Source of the DNA: Desulfarculales bacterium UBA702
Lineage (GTDB): Bacteria > Desulfobacterota > Syntrophobacteria > Syntrophobacterales > Syntrophobacteraceae
Direction of reading: 5' to 3'
Assembly: GCA_002298165.1 (NCBI GenBank)
Contig: DBMI01000076.1
Location: 1 to 59,134 of the forward strand
Length of the DNA stretch: 59,134 nt
The notes under the pieces are model-generated. The model saw only the letters and a program-made list of their open reading frames with translations, did no database searches and was not told where the DNA came from. Of the stretch, positions 35,249-44,005 are shown one piece after another. Within the stretch, counting starts at the first letter, position 1. Each line of letters opens with the position of its first letter. Position numbers and translations under genes: made by a program.

Positions 35249-36488
35249 GGAAAGACTCGACAGGCAGCTTCGGATCAAGGGCTGGGATCAGGCGGTCCTC
35301 AGCGGCGCCCGAGTGTGTGTCCTTGGCGATAATGATCTCCTTGCATCACTCTTTGTGCTTTCGGCATCCGCGCTCGGGATTAATGACCTCTTTGTGCTGG
35401 CCCCACGCCTGGATGAGGATCTAATCGAGAATGCCCGAAGACTCAACCCGAAATTCAATCTCTCTTTTCTCGACGGGTATTACACCCATGCCGCACTGGA
35501 CGATATTTTCTCAGGATGCGAACTACTGGTCGACCTCAGCCGATACGGTCTTGCGAACAAACTGGCGGTCAACCGAACTTTCAGGGCAGGCTCAACCCTG
35601 GTGCGCGCCTTCAATTATCAGGACAGCGCTATAACGGGAATAAGGGCTTTTACATACATGCGCGGCAGAGAATGGGAAGAGCTGGAATCTGTTGTTTCCG
35701 CCGACAATTTCCCGCGAAAGCATCCGGACGACCCCGTTCTCAGTACGCTCGCAGCGGGGATAGCACTTGAAGAAGTAAAGAATATCCTGATGGGCTGGAG
35801 AGTTTCCAGCCAGCTTATCTCTTATCTGAGAGATGCCCCTGATGGGGTAAGCCTCGACCCGAATGTCCTGGTAATCGGTGCTGGGTCCCTCGGGAACTTT
35901 GTCGCCCTTGGCCTTGCCTGGTCGGGAATCAGGCGGATCACTTTCATTGACCCCGATCTGGTCGAGGTGGCAAACCTTAACCGGCAGGTTCTTTTCCACG
36001 ACGCCATCGGCCGTGGGAAGGCTGAAACACTTGCCACGCGTCTCAACAAACGGTTCGGGACTGCTGCGGAGTATATTTCCCGCTATTTCAAACGCAACAC
36101 CGACATCTCGCCTTTTGATGTAGTATTCGACTGCGTTGACAATTTCGAGACCCGCATCCTGATTAGTGAAAAGTGTGCGGATGCCGGAAAGGTGCTTATC
36201 AGCGGCGGCACGAGCCCAACTGCCGGCCAAGCCGTCTTCTTCAATCCTTTATCTCACGGACCGACTCCAGCCCAACTGCTCGGACTCTACGAAATAGCCG
36301 GGAAGAGGAGACTGGACCAGGTTGAGCGGGTGAGAGAATCATGCCGCTACCATCCCGATCCATCGGTTATAATGACAAACCAGATTATCGCAGCGCTGAT
36401 GGTAGATGCATTCCGCATACACCTGAGCGGACGGACACCGGGAAATATCTTCTACGACTCGGAAAGCGACGAGAAAATCCTGTCATAA
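35241..36488 (+). CDS. E1-like (ThiF/MoeB) activating enzyme with tandem domains
   Basis: A 415-residue protein. Residues ~1-190 look like a degenerate E1 Rossmann domain (ARVCVLGDNDLLASLFVLSA, no GxGxxG). Residues ~205-395 are an active-looking adenylation domain: VIGAGSLGNFVALGLAWSG, ITFIDPDLVEVANLNRQVLF (Asp and the Asn/Arg pair) and VFDCVDNFETR. Cys368 in RESCRYHPDPSVIMTNQI is a candidate for the thioester cysteine. The inactive-plus-active arrangement recalls eukaryotic E1s (and APPBP1-UBA3). It should adenylate the C terminus of the Ub-like partner. Last gene of the operon. Confidence 0.88.
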   Translation: MIEERLDRQLRIKGWDQAVLSGARVCVLGDNDLLASLFVLSASALGINDLFVLAPRLDEDLIENARRLNPKFNLSFLDGYYTHAALDDIFSGCELLVDLSRYGLANKLAVNRTFRAGSTLVRAFNYQDSAITGIRAFTYMRGREWEELESVVSADNFPRKHPDDPVLSTLAAGIALEEVKNILMGWRVSSQLISYLRDAPDGVSLDPNVLVIGAGSLGNFVALGLAWSGIRRITFIDPDLVEVANLNRQVLFHDAIGRGKAETLATRLNKRFGTAAEYISRYFKRNTDISPFDVVFDCVDNFETRILISEKCADAGKVLISGGTSPTAGQAVFFNPLSHGPTPAQLLGLYEIAGKRRLDQVERVRESCRYHPDPSVIMTNQIIAALMVDAFRIHLSGRTPGNIFYDSESDEKILS

Positions 36489-36621
36489 TCATTCCCCGAA
36501 CCTTTCTTATTATGATAGAAATCAACCTGCGGGATACTTTAGAAATTGCGTCCTTTTACTCATCCGGAATTGGATCGCAAGGCGCAAAACTTACAACTGC
36601 ATAGAGTGAGCTAGAGAATCG

Positions 36622-37674
36622 ATGTTTTACTTCGGAAAGAGGAAAACTCTCATGGGGCTCGCCAGGACCTGTGGGTGAGCTGCCAAAATCGGTCCGACGG
36701 TCCTGTCGGATGCGCTTGCCGGCCTTCCGGCCCCAACCGATCCAGATCTTCTCGTTGGCTACGAAAGCAGCGACGACGCAGCGGTTTATCGTGTTTCTGA
36801 CGAACTGGCCGTTATATCCACCGTGGACTTCATAACGCCCCCGGTTGACGATCCTTTCTGGTTCGGCCGAATCGCTGCCGCTAATTCACTTTCCGATGTA
36901 TACGCAATGGGAGGCAGACCGGTTACCGCCCTCAACGTGGTCATGTTTCCTTCCAAAAAGCTTGGAACGGAAATACTTAAGGGCATACTCGCGGGCGGGC
37001 ACGAAAAAGTGATCGAAGCGGGGGCGAGCCTTGCCGGCGGCCACTCAATCGATGACGAAGAACCAAAATACGGCCTTGCCGTAACGGGCGTGGTTCATCC
37101 CAAAAAGGTCTTAACCAATTCCGGGGCCCAACCCGGCGATGCCCTGATCCTGACCAAGCCCATCGGCACAGGCGTTTTGTTCAATGCAAATCGGGCAGGC
37201 AAACTGCCATGGAGAGAAATGGAACAGATCCTGCCCCGCATAGCCGCACTTAACAACACCTCAATCAATGTGGCCCTGAATTACGAGATACACGCGTGTA
37301 CGGATATTACCGGCTTTGGAATTATTGGACATGCCCTTGAAATGTCCAGAGGCAGCGCCGTGCGCATTGACCTCGACTTCAGCGCACTACCCTTCTACCC
37401 AAATGCGCTGGAGATGTACCGAAAAGGTGTTACCACCGGCAGAAACACCGCAATCCGTAAACATGTCCAAAACTCACTCGTTGTGGGGCTTGACCTCGAT
37501 CTTCATGAATTGGAGATCCTGTTCGACCCGCAAACCTCCGGCGGGTTGCTTTTTGCCCTTCCCGCCGAGCAGGGCGAATCTCTGGTGGATGCACTCCGAG
37601 CAGCCGGAATTTCCGATGCAGGCCTGATCGGCCGTGTTATAGCCGGTACAGAACATGGTATTAGGCTGGTTTAA
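36622..37674 (+). CDS. selD: Selenide, water dikinase (SelD) with in-frame UGA (selenocysteine)
   Basis: The frame runs from an ATG at 36622 (or 36652, which has a better AGAGG box) through a TGA at 36676-36678 to a stop at 37674, 350 residues if UGA is read as Sec. The N terminus then reads LARTCGUAAKIGP, the catalytic Cys/Sec-AAK site of SelD, followed by STVDFITPPVDDPFWFGRIA, ANSLSDVYAMGG, ASLAGGHSID and FDPQTSGGLLFALP. SelD makes selenophosphate from selenide and ATP. Gene callers would start it at GTG 36823 and lose the active site. Length equals that of the normal family. A SECIS-like hairpin follows the UGA. It lies 134 bases after the Ub-like operon, same strand. Confidence 0.93.
36692..36711 (+). 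promoter_or_regulatory. Bacterial SECIS-like hairpin in selD
   Basis: A perfect 6-bp stem (TCCGAC/GTCGGA, extendable by one G-U) with loop GGTCCT begins 14-15 bases after the UGA, within the usual distance for bacterial SECIS elements. The GGU in the loop resembles the fdhF SECIS loop. Confidence 0.6.
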
Positions 37675-38681
37675 GCTGTAGGTCGTCAAGATCCAGGTGA
37701 TTTATCCTTTCAGCCATAACTCCAGAGAATACATGATTCAATAACACACAGTCCGGGATCAACCATCGCAATGGTCCCGTCGTGTAAACCTCCAATTATG
37801 GTTTGGTCTTTATGGTATGAATTGGGTCATTTGACCCATTTGCACTGGCCAATCCAGGCGTACAGACTGCAGGTCCGACGAAACATTAAAGCTATAATCG
37901 CCCCATTCCGATTTATTTATGATCTCCGAAAACAGAATCACACAAATTCGGAGGCAGGCCAAAACCCGGAAAGTCAATGGCGTTGCGGCAATGGGAGTCT
38001 TTTTTTGATTTTGGATTTATCCGGAACGGTTTCTCAAATAAAAAGAATTTTTTGAACACCATAGCCGGAATTGCCGGCATGCGCGCGGGCGCGCATTTTG
38101 CATACAATTTCAATGTGGCAAGTTACTCAATGTGGCTATCCGTTGAACATGTCTTTCGCATCCGGCGCAGGATCGATTGGCGACATACGGATTATTACGA
38201 CTTTTGACCGGGTGCTCCGGTTGGGAACTCTAGCAGGACGCGAAAATGGAAGCGGCCAAATAACCGGATTTCCGCCGAGGCTTGAAATCCACATTCGGCC
38301 CTCTTTATTATGGGAACTCTGAAATGACGGTCAGAGGTTCTTTAACTAGCTGCCGGTTGTCCGAAGATCGCATAACCGCGGAATATTTCAAAGGTGCTCA
38401 ATTAATTCAGCGGAGCATGAACAGAGTTGACATTAATCAATTTTTTTCCAATAGATGACTAAAGGATTAACGGAAGGGCAACCGTCGGGTAATCAAGGTT
38501 TTGTCAATGCAAATTAGTATATTAGCAGAATCGGGATGCCCAATGGGCCTTATATTTTCCCCTATTCAAGCTTTGATGTTTGTGGAATAATGGTGTCGTT
38601 GTAAAAAGATATCAAGACATTGGCGACAAAGGCGGTCATTTCACCTGCAGGCTTCTGCTGCACGATGGAGAGGAGATCAAA
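37675..38681. other. One-kilobase gap with no supported gene
   Basis: No reading frame on either strand has a ribosome-binding site or a plausible composition. Only a short inverted repeat (CTCTGA...TCAGAG, near 38318-38340) was seen. A decayed gene or a long regulatory region is possible. Confidence 0.45.
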
Positions 38682-38990
38682 ATGAAAAAGGCTGTACTGA
38701 TACTCGCAATCGCAACATTACTGGCCGGCTTCGCGGTTACGGATGCAAAAGCCGATTGGGTTACCTGCAATGTTGTCTCGGTGGGTCAATTGGGAGAACT
38801 TACCGGGATCATGTTGACTGACTCTTCCAACAGCTTTGCCAACAGGTGGTTTTTGCCGCTTTCGACCAAGTCCAAGGAAATGCTTGCAACTGCAATGTTC
38901 GCGGCTGCCAACAGCAGAAAAGTAACCGTCTATGTTCAATCCAGCGCTGAATATAGCACTATAGTAGTTATGGCTCTGACAGTTCAATAG
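38682..38990 (+). CDS. Small secreted protein
   Basis: ATG 38682 with GGAGAGGAG upstream. A 102-residue product with a clean signal peptide (MKKAVLILAIATLLAGFAVT, cleavage after AKA) and a short mature beta-rich domain (DWVTCNVVSVGQ ... KVTVYVQSSAEYSTIVVM). Not recognised. It is 47 bases upstream of a lipoprotein gene. Confidence 0.72.
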   Translation: MKKAVLILAIATLLAGFAVTDAKADWVTCNVVSVGQLGELTGIMLTDSSNSFANRWFLPLSTKSKEMLATAMFAAANSRKVTVYVQSSAEYSTIVVMALTVQ

Positions 38991-39037
38991 CGGGCGCGCA
39001 ATATCAACACCCTTTTGCGGTGCCGGGTTAAAGTAAT

Positions 39038-39700
39038 ATGCACTTCAGAATAGACTCGTCGCTTTTTCGATGTCTGATCAATAAAGCGGGAGTGGGCGTG
39101 CTGGTTTGCGCCCTCTCCTGCACTTTATCAGGCTGCGGATCTAAAGAGAGTACCTCGGAAGACCAGAAGAAGCCCTCAGCTTCATCGAGCGTCAAACCTA
39201 CGACTCAGCAAACCAAACCCGACGAGAAGAATGCCCGCGGCCAGGAAATGAAGTTTGCGGACGTGCCACCCCCGAGCAGCCTGGCCGAAAAAGAAGCTGC
39301 CGCGGACATAGTTGTACCATCCGGGCCAGGTGCAACCGGAAAGGTTGACACCGGCTCTCTCGAATCTATGTCTTTTCCAGGAAAGACTCCCCTCACTCCC
39401 GCGGAAATTGATGCATTGAAAAAGTCCGCCTCAATGGAAGGCGTGGACCTCAACACCTTAGAGGTTATTCCGCCCAGAAAGCCCGGAGAGCGGGGGATTA
39501 CGCTTGGGGAAGTCAAAGCTCGCGCGGCGGAACTCTCATCCGGTTTAGCGGATCTGGACGTGGTCGAAGTGGTACCACCGCGTACTTCAGGCGAGCGCGG
39601 AATGACACTTGGTGAATTAAAAGCGATGGGCTCATTGGCCGAACCGGATGGCCCTGCCCCTGAGTTCCCGCCAAACATGCTAGTTCCAGCCGGGAAATAG
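39038..39700 (+). CDS. Lipoprotein with two PPRxxGERGxTLGE repeats
   Basis: The signal ends in lipobox LSGC (VLVCALSCTLSGCGSKE). The mature part is Ser/Pro/Lys-rich and probably disordered, then has two tandem ~27-residue units, LEVIPPRKPGERGITLGEVKA and VVEVVPPRTSGERGMTLGEL (each quoted in part). A third, more distant unit may precede them (PLTPAEIDALKKSASMEG region). Function unknown; it is probably in the outer-membrane periplasmic face. Confidence 0.7.
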   Translation: MHFRIDSSLFRCLINKAGVGVLVCALSCTLSGCGSKESTSEDQKKPSASSSVKPTTQQTKPDEKNARGQEMKFADVPPPSSLAEKEAAADIVVPSGPGATGKVDTGSLESMSFPGKTPLTPAEIDALKKSASMEGVDLNTLEVIPPRKPGERGITLGEVKARAAELSSGLADLDVVEVVPPRTSGERGMTLGELKAMGSLAEPDGPAPEFPPNMLVPAGK

Positions 39701-39833
39701 ACTGGAAAACCAGCAATTACCCCTTTGCAAATTCCTCTGTCATGTCTCACCGGATGACAAAAAAGGTCACGCAAGGGACGCAAAATGCCCTAAGAGGGCG
39801 GATGTATACAGCGAGCCACCTTGGGTAAGGCTG

Positions 39834-40046
39834 TCAGCCCAACCTATAATCCTCTCTGCTGAGTATCTGCTCGAGTCTTTTGACGGCTGCATTCATCTCC
39901 AGAAGCCGCTTTCTTCGAAAATTCCTCCCTGCTCACCCGAACACCTGTTTCGGTACCGCCGGCACAACCGATCAACAGCAATAGCGATACAAAAATTGCC
40001 AAGAAGATGATCTTCGAGCCACGGTATGTAGGGGCGCTCTGGTCAC
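39834..40046 (-). pseudogene. Frameshifted small lipoprotein
   Basis: Reading the minus strand, KIIFLAIFVSLLLLIGCAGG gives a strong lipoprotein signal, followed by RVSREEFSKK; one frame over, RLLEMNAAVKRLEQILSRED continues sensibly to a stop at 39834. The join needs one indel near 39900 and there is no good start codon, so this is likely a decayed lipoprotein gene. Confidence 0.45.
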
Positions 40047-40182
40047 ATCACCCGGAAAAGACCCCTTGCCCTGACCTTAACGCGTGACTACTAGATCGAA
40101 TAATTTACCAATGACCCGGGAATGCATTCCTGCCTTAATTACTGTGCGCAGGTCATCAGGCCTGAAGAACAGGAGGATTAAG

Positions 40183-40776
40183 ATGAAGGTAAAAATTCTG
40201 CTCGCATTTGCCCTGCTCGTCGCCTCAATTGCTCCAGGCCTTGCACAGACTGGCCCCGGGGTCCCTAAACAAGATATATACCAACCGGGAAATCTTAAAC
40301 CTGTAGACAGCGTGCTCACGCTGAAGACAGGTGACAAAGCCCCCGATTTCACTTTGCCTGGAATTTCTGGAGAAAAGGTCACCCTGAGCCAGTACCTTGG
40401 CAAGAACAACGTCGTCATTTCCTTCGTCCCCGCCGCATGGACGCCCATCTGCTCGGAACAGTGGCCCGACTACATCATTTCGAAGAGTCTCTTCGACCAG
40501 AATGATGCCACGCTGCTGGGGATCACTGTCGACAATATTCCCACCCTATTTGCATGGACAAACCAGATGGGTAAACCCTGGTTTCCAGTGCTCTCCGATT
40601 TTTACCCCCACGGAAAAGTGGCAGCCCTTTACGGTGTGCTCCGCTCCAGCGGCACCAGTGAACGCGCCCTGTTCATCATCGATAAGAATGGGTTCATCCG
40701 CTACATAGATGTCCATGACATAAACAAGATGCCGCCGATTGAAAGCCTGGCAGCGGAGCTGCAAAAACTTAGATAA
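40183..40776 (+). CDS. Periplasmic peroxiredoxin (AhpC/TSA family)
   Basis: ATG 40183 with AGGAGG six bases upstream. The 197-residue protein has a signal peptide (VKILLAFALLVASIAPGLAQ) and a thioredoxin-fold peroxidase domain: KAPDFTLPGISGEKVTLSQY and the peroxidatic Cys in FVPAAWTPICSEQ. It would reduce hydroperoxides in the periplasm; the electron donor is not evident. No second (resolving) cysteine is obvious, so it may be a one-Cys type. Confidence 0.85.
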   Translation: MKVKILLAFALLVASIAPGLAQTGPGVPKQDIYQPGNLKPVDSVLTLKTGDKAPDFTLPGISGEKVTLSQYLGKNNVVISFVPAAWTPICSEQWPDYIISKSLFDQNDATLLGITVDNIPTLFAWTNQMGKPWFPVLSDFYPHGKVAALYGVLRSSGTSERALFIIDKNGFIRYIDVHDINKMPPIESLAAELQKLR

Positions 40777-40865
40777 ATGATCGCCTCTTGAGGCACTTGC
40801 CTTCTGCTCGATCTCGATGATTACCTTGATCTTGGAGAGACTAAAAGCGAAAGGAGGTGCCAACA

Positions 40866-41123
40866 ATGCTTCGAATCAGAAAATGGCTTCTGGTATTGGC
40901 AGTTGTGACGGCAATTTTAACGCTTTCAAACAATAGGTATGGATTTGCAATGCCGGTAAATGACGATCAGGCCAGGCCGGTAGAAATCACAAGGAGGTGT
41001 GTGTGCGGCGGATACCTCTCATTTCAATGGCCACTGTCGGATAAGAGCGAGGATTACTACCTGCAAAAGTGGAAAGCCGAGGATCGCGCCTACAACTCCA
41101 AATTGGGCTTCGGAAGCTATTGA
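40866..41123 (+). CDS. Small secreted protein with CxC motif
   Basis: ATG 40866 follows AGGAGG by eight bases (a GTG at 40857 overlaps that box and is unlikely). The 85-residue product has a signal peptide (MLRIRKWLLVLAVVTAIL) and a short mature part with RRCVCGGYLSFQW, the CxC being the only Cys pair, suggesting a metal or disulfide site. Unknown function. A terminator follows. Confidence 0.65.
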   Translation: MLRIRKWLLVLAVVTAILTLSNNRYGFAMPVNDDQARPVEITRRCVCGGYLSFQWPLSDKSEDYYLQKWKAEDRAYNSKLGFGSY

Positions 41124-41138
41124 TTGGCAACCAAGCGC

Positions 41139-41173
41139 AAAAAGGGCAGCGGCGCTTCACGCCCTGCCCTTTT
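41139..41173. terminator. Bidirectional terminator between 40866 gene and outer-membrane protein gene
   Basis: The stem AAAAGGGCA/TGCCCTTTT is interrupted by an inner GC hairpin (GCGGCGCTTCACGCCC), with T-runs on both strands, between convergent genes. Confidence 0.75.
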
Positions 41174-41199
41174 ACACGAGTACATAGGTAGTCTATTGC

Positions 41200-41856
41200 T
41201 TAAAACCTATAGCCTATTTGTCCCCCGGCCCTGACGTTCTCCGCGGAAGCCTTGAACGAGCCATCGATGTCAAAATCCAGCCTGGGGTCTATGGCTACAA
41301 ATCTGAATGTCTCTTCCTGAGTGATTTGATATTTTGCACCAACCCCAGCAAACCAGTTTTGGTACTTATAGGTAAACCCACCAAAAAACTGTCCTCCGAA
41401 GAGCCAGTTGCTGTCGGATACTTTTAGAGCTCCACCCGGTTCAGATGCTTTAAGCTCGATATTCATCCAGCTATAGGAAATGCCGGTACCCAGCTGAAAG
41501 CTGAAATCCGGAGTAATTGGTACAACATATTTTACATTGAATTCAATTGGAACGTAATCAACGCTGGTGTCGTTTTTAAACAGGGTATCTTCAGGATCCA
41601 GCAGAGAACCGGATGTACCACCCCACCCTGCTTCAACTCCAAGAAATAAATTTGGGCAAAACAGCTCCTTGTAAAACTCCATACCAACGAAAATCCCGTC
41701 CTCGGCATCGAGAGTTCTCAAAATTTTGTCGGTGAAATGCATGTACTCAACCTTCACCGCAACATCGCCCCCGAGATCGTATTTTTGGGCGTTGACCGAA
41801 TTTGCAACAAAGATGCTTATAATTATCACCATTAAAAAGCAGAGAACTCTTCGCAT
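41200..41856 (-). CDS. Outer-membrane beta-barrel protein
   Basis: A 218-residue protein with a signal peptide (LCFLMVIIISIFVANSVNAQ), alternating amphipathic strands (e.g. FNVKYVVPITPDFSFQLGTG and WFAGVGAKYQ) and a C-terminal Phe (AGGQIGYRF), all typical of an eight-stranded OMP of the opacity/OmpA-like class. No ligand can be predicted. Strong SD (AGGAGG) precedes the ATG. Confidence 0.8.
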   Translation of the reverse strand: MRRVLCFLMVIIISIFVANSVNAQKYDLGGDVAVKVEYMHFTDKILRTLDAEDGIFVGMEFYKELFCPNLFLGVEAGWGGTSGSLLDPEDTLFKNDTSVDYVPIEFNVKYVVPITPDFSFQLGTGISYSWMNIELKASEPGGALKVSDSNWLFGGQFFGGFTYKYQNWFAGVGAKYQITQEETFRFVAIDPRLDFDIDGSFKASAENVRAGGQIGYRF

Positions 41857-42542
41857 GTGACCCTCCTTCTCCCAAAGAACATGAATAGCCGAAAGTAATT
41901 CTAGACCCCCGCCTCTATTGTTGCAGGCATCCCTAGCATAATCATATGCGGTAAATCAATATTATTGTATTTACCTTGCTCTGATTACTATGGCTCGAAC
42001 AGAGACTATGGGTTAAAGTGGTATGTGATCGCGGTGAGCGCAATCATTTATCATTAATGCATGGGGACGCAGAAATTCGAACCAGAACTGCCGCAAGATA
42101 ATAGTTGCTCTTTGAGGAGAAATGAAAAGGGGGTAAAAGTCGCGCCCAAGACATTCTTGGGCTGATAGCGATCTTTTCAGAAATTCAGCCTTTTTGTTCT
42201 CAATCGGGACCAGTTCCCCCAAAGAGGCCTTCAGCAGAGCCGCGGGGCTATACTTATCGGTCTTTTCAGGGCTCGTATTTCCCGCTCCGCCCTTGCCTTC
42301 GATCTTTATCTGTGTCAATAATACCATTGCAGCCTAAACTATCTATTCTAAGTCAAAGACATAAAGACAACGATTCTTCAATCTGTTATCAAAAGAGCTG
42401 CTTTCGATGATTCCAGCCTGACGTTCGATTTTCGTAACGTTCGCCGCCAAAGGGGCCATCGACATTGCGGTGAGTCTCACTAGCAGGATTAACAATTCAA
42501 CGAGTCGCTTGGATCGAACAACGACCGAGACGGAGGTTACAG
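41857..42542. other. Gap; weak minus-strand frame only
   Basis: A 104-residue minus-strand frame (42013-42327) lacks a ribosome-binding site and recognisable features; I do not support it. The last 60 bases carry GGAGG, the ribosome-binding site of the HPS-RraA gene. Confidence 0.4.
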
Positions 42543-43901
42543 ATGGTAAAGAAACAAAAAGTAAAGCCGAACTTACCGCCTATACAAATTGCATTGGATC
42601 TGCTTGATTTGCCGCGTGCAATCAGGATAGCCGAAGAAGCAGTCAAAGGAATCCTTCAAGAAACCGACGATAACTCCAGGGCATGGGTTGAGCTTGGCAC
42701 CCCGCTGATAAAATCTGAGGGAATGAACGCCATCCGTGAAATGCGCGTCAAATTCCCGCAATTGACGATAGTTGCCGACATGAAGACCATGGATGCAGGT
42801 TCCACCGAGGTGGAAATGGCGGCGAAGGCGGGTGCTAATATCATTTTCATCTTGGGATGTGCTCCGGATTCGTGCATCAGCGAAGCTGTGCTGGCGGCGA
42901 AGAAATATGGCGTAAAGCTCGCTGCGGACTTGATTTCGGTTACAGACCCGGCAAAACGGGCTGTCGAACTGGAAGAAATGGGCGTGGATATCATCAATAT
43001 CCATGTTGGGCTGGATCAGCAGGTACTGGGGATCAAGCCCGTCGAGCTCGTTACAAAGATCGCCGCGGCAATCTCCGGAAAAGCCATGATATCCGCCGCC
43101 GGTGGGTTGAATAGCGAGACTGCTGTCCAGGCTTGGGAAGCGGGCGCCGACATCATCATTCTTGGTGGCTCTCTTTATAAAGCAGCGAGCCCTGAAGAAT
43201 CGGTTCGTAAAATCATCCAGTCCCTCAAGTCGGGAAAGCCTATCGCCAGCAAAGAATTTGTAAAATATGATGCCGAGCACCTTGTAGAAGCTTTCATGAA
43301 GGTCAGCACCGCAAACGTCAGCGACGCCATGCACCGAACGGGTGAACTGCGCGGTTTGAAGCCCGCCTGGGTCGGAGCGCCTGGAGAGATGAGATTTGCC
43401 GGACCGGCCGTCACCGTCAGGACTTATAACGGTGATTGGAGTGCGCCGGTACAGGCAATAGACCATGCAAAACCGGGAGACGTCCTGGTAATTGATGCCT
43501 GCCAGGGGGAGATCGCCGTCTGGGGCGAACTGGCAACCCATAGCTGCATCAGCAAAGGTGTAGTTGCTGTGGTCATCGATGGTGCTATTCGTGACCTGGA
43601 CGATATTCGCAAACTCAAATTTCCGGCATTTGCACGCCACTTCACGCCGACGGCAGGAGAGCCGAAGGGCTTTGGCGAAATCAACGCCCCGATTGAAATT
43701 TGCGGGAGAAAAGTTGAACCCGGCGATTGGATCATCGGAGATGAATCCGGGGTTGTCGTAGTGCCGGGCAAAAATGCGATGGAGATGGCAAACCGCGCCA
43801 TCGACGTTCTTGAAAGAGAAAACCGTATTCGTGAAGAAATTAAACGGGGATCCACTCTGGGAAAGACCGCATACCTTCAGAAATGGGACGTTAAGAAGTA
43901 G
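42543..43901 (+). CDS. Hexulose-6-phosphate synthase / RraA-like fusion
   Basis: A 452-residue bifunctional protein with GGAGG six bases before the ATG. Residues ~10-235 are a 3-hexulose-6-phosphate synthase of the OMP-decarboxylase superfamily (QIALDLLDLPRAI, TIVADMKTMDAGST with the DxKxxD motif, IINIHVGLDQQ). Residues ~245-430 are an RraA-like domain (VSTANVSDAMHRTG, VVIDGAIRDLDDI, ESGVVVVPG), a fold used by aldolases/decarboxylases and by RNase E inhibitors. The fusion is known in databases from archaea and deltaproteobacteria. A role in ribulose-monophosphate or formaldehyde chemistry is inferred. HPS partner PHI is absent nearby. Confidence 0.88.
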   Translation: MVKKQKVKPNLPPIQIALDLLDLPRAIRIAEEAVKGILQETDDNSRAWVELGTPLIKSEGMNAIREMRVKFPQLTIVADMKTMDAGSTEVEMAAKAGANIIFILGCAPDSCISEAVLAAKKYGVKLAADLISVTDPAKRAVELEEMGVDIINIHVGLDQQVLGIKPVELVTKIAAAISGKAMISAAGGLNSETAVQAWEAGADIIILGGSLYKAASPEESVRKIIQSLKSGKPIASKEFVKYDAEHLVEAFMKVSTANVSDAMHRTGELRGLKPAWVGAPGEMRFAGPAVTVRTYNGDWSAPVQAIDHAKPGDVLVIDACQGEIAVWGELATHSCISKGVVAVVIDGAIRDLDDIRKLKFPAFARHFTPTAGEPKGFGEINAPIEICGRKVEPGDWIIGDESGVVVVPGKNAMEMANRAIDVLERENRIREEIKRGSTLGKTAYLQKWDVKK

Positions 43902-44005
43902 GGTCTTCAGAAATAGAAGCAAAATGGAATCAATCAAGGACAGTTGAAAACGCCCTTCTATTATGCGGCCCAGGCAGCAAAGATAATCTGCCAGGGCCGC
44001 CACTC

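Noticed and set aside
31105..36488. PRTRC plasmid cassette or a Pup-proteasome system
   Set aside because: PRTRC cassettes also carry a ParB-related gene and other PRTRC proteins, which are absent; Pup systems need Mpa and PafA, and the ATPase here is ClpX-type.
36823..37674. SelD as a short protein starting at GTG 36823
   Set aside because: The upstream frame holds the catalytic site with UGA; starting at 36823 would remove it.
40183..40776. Peroxiredoxin as a third selenoprotein
   Set aside because: The peroxidatic position is a normal Cys codon and no in-frame TGA occurs.
42013..42327. 104-codon minus-strand gene
   Set aside because: No ribosome-binding site and no recognisable family.
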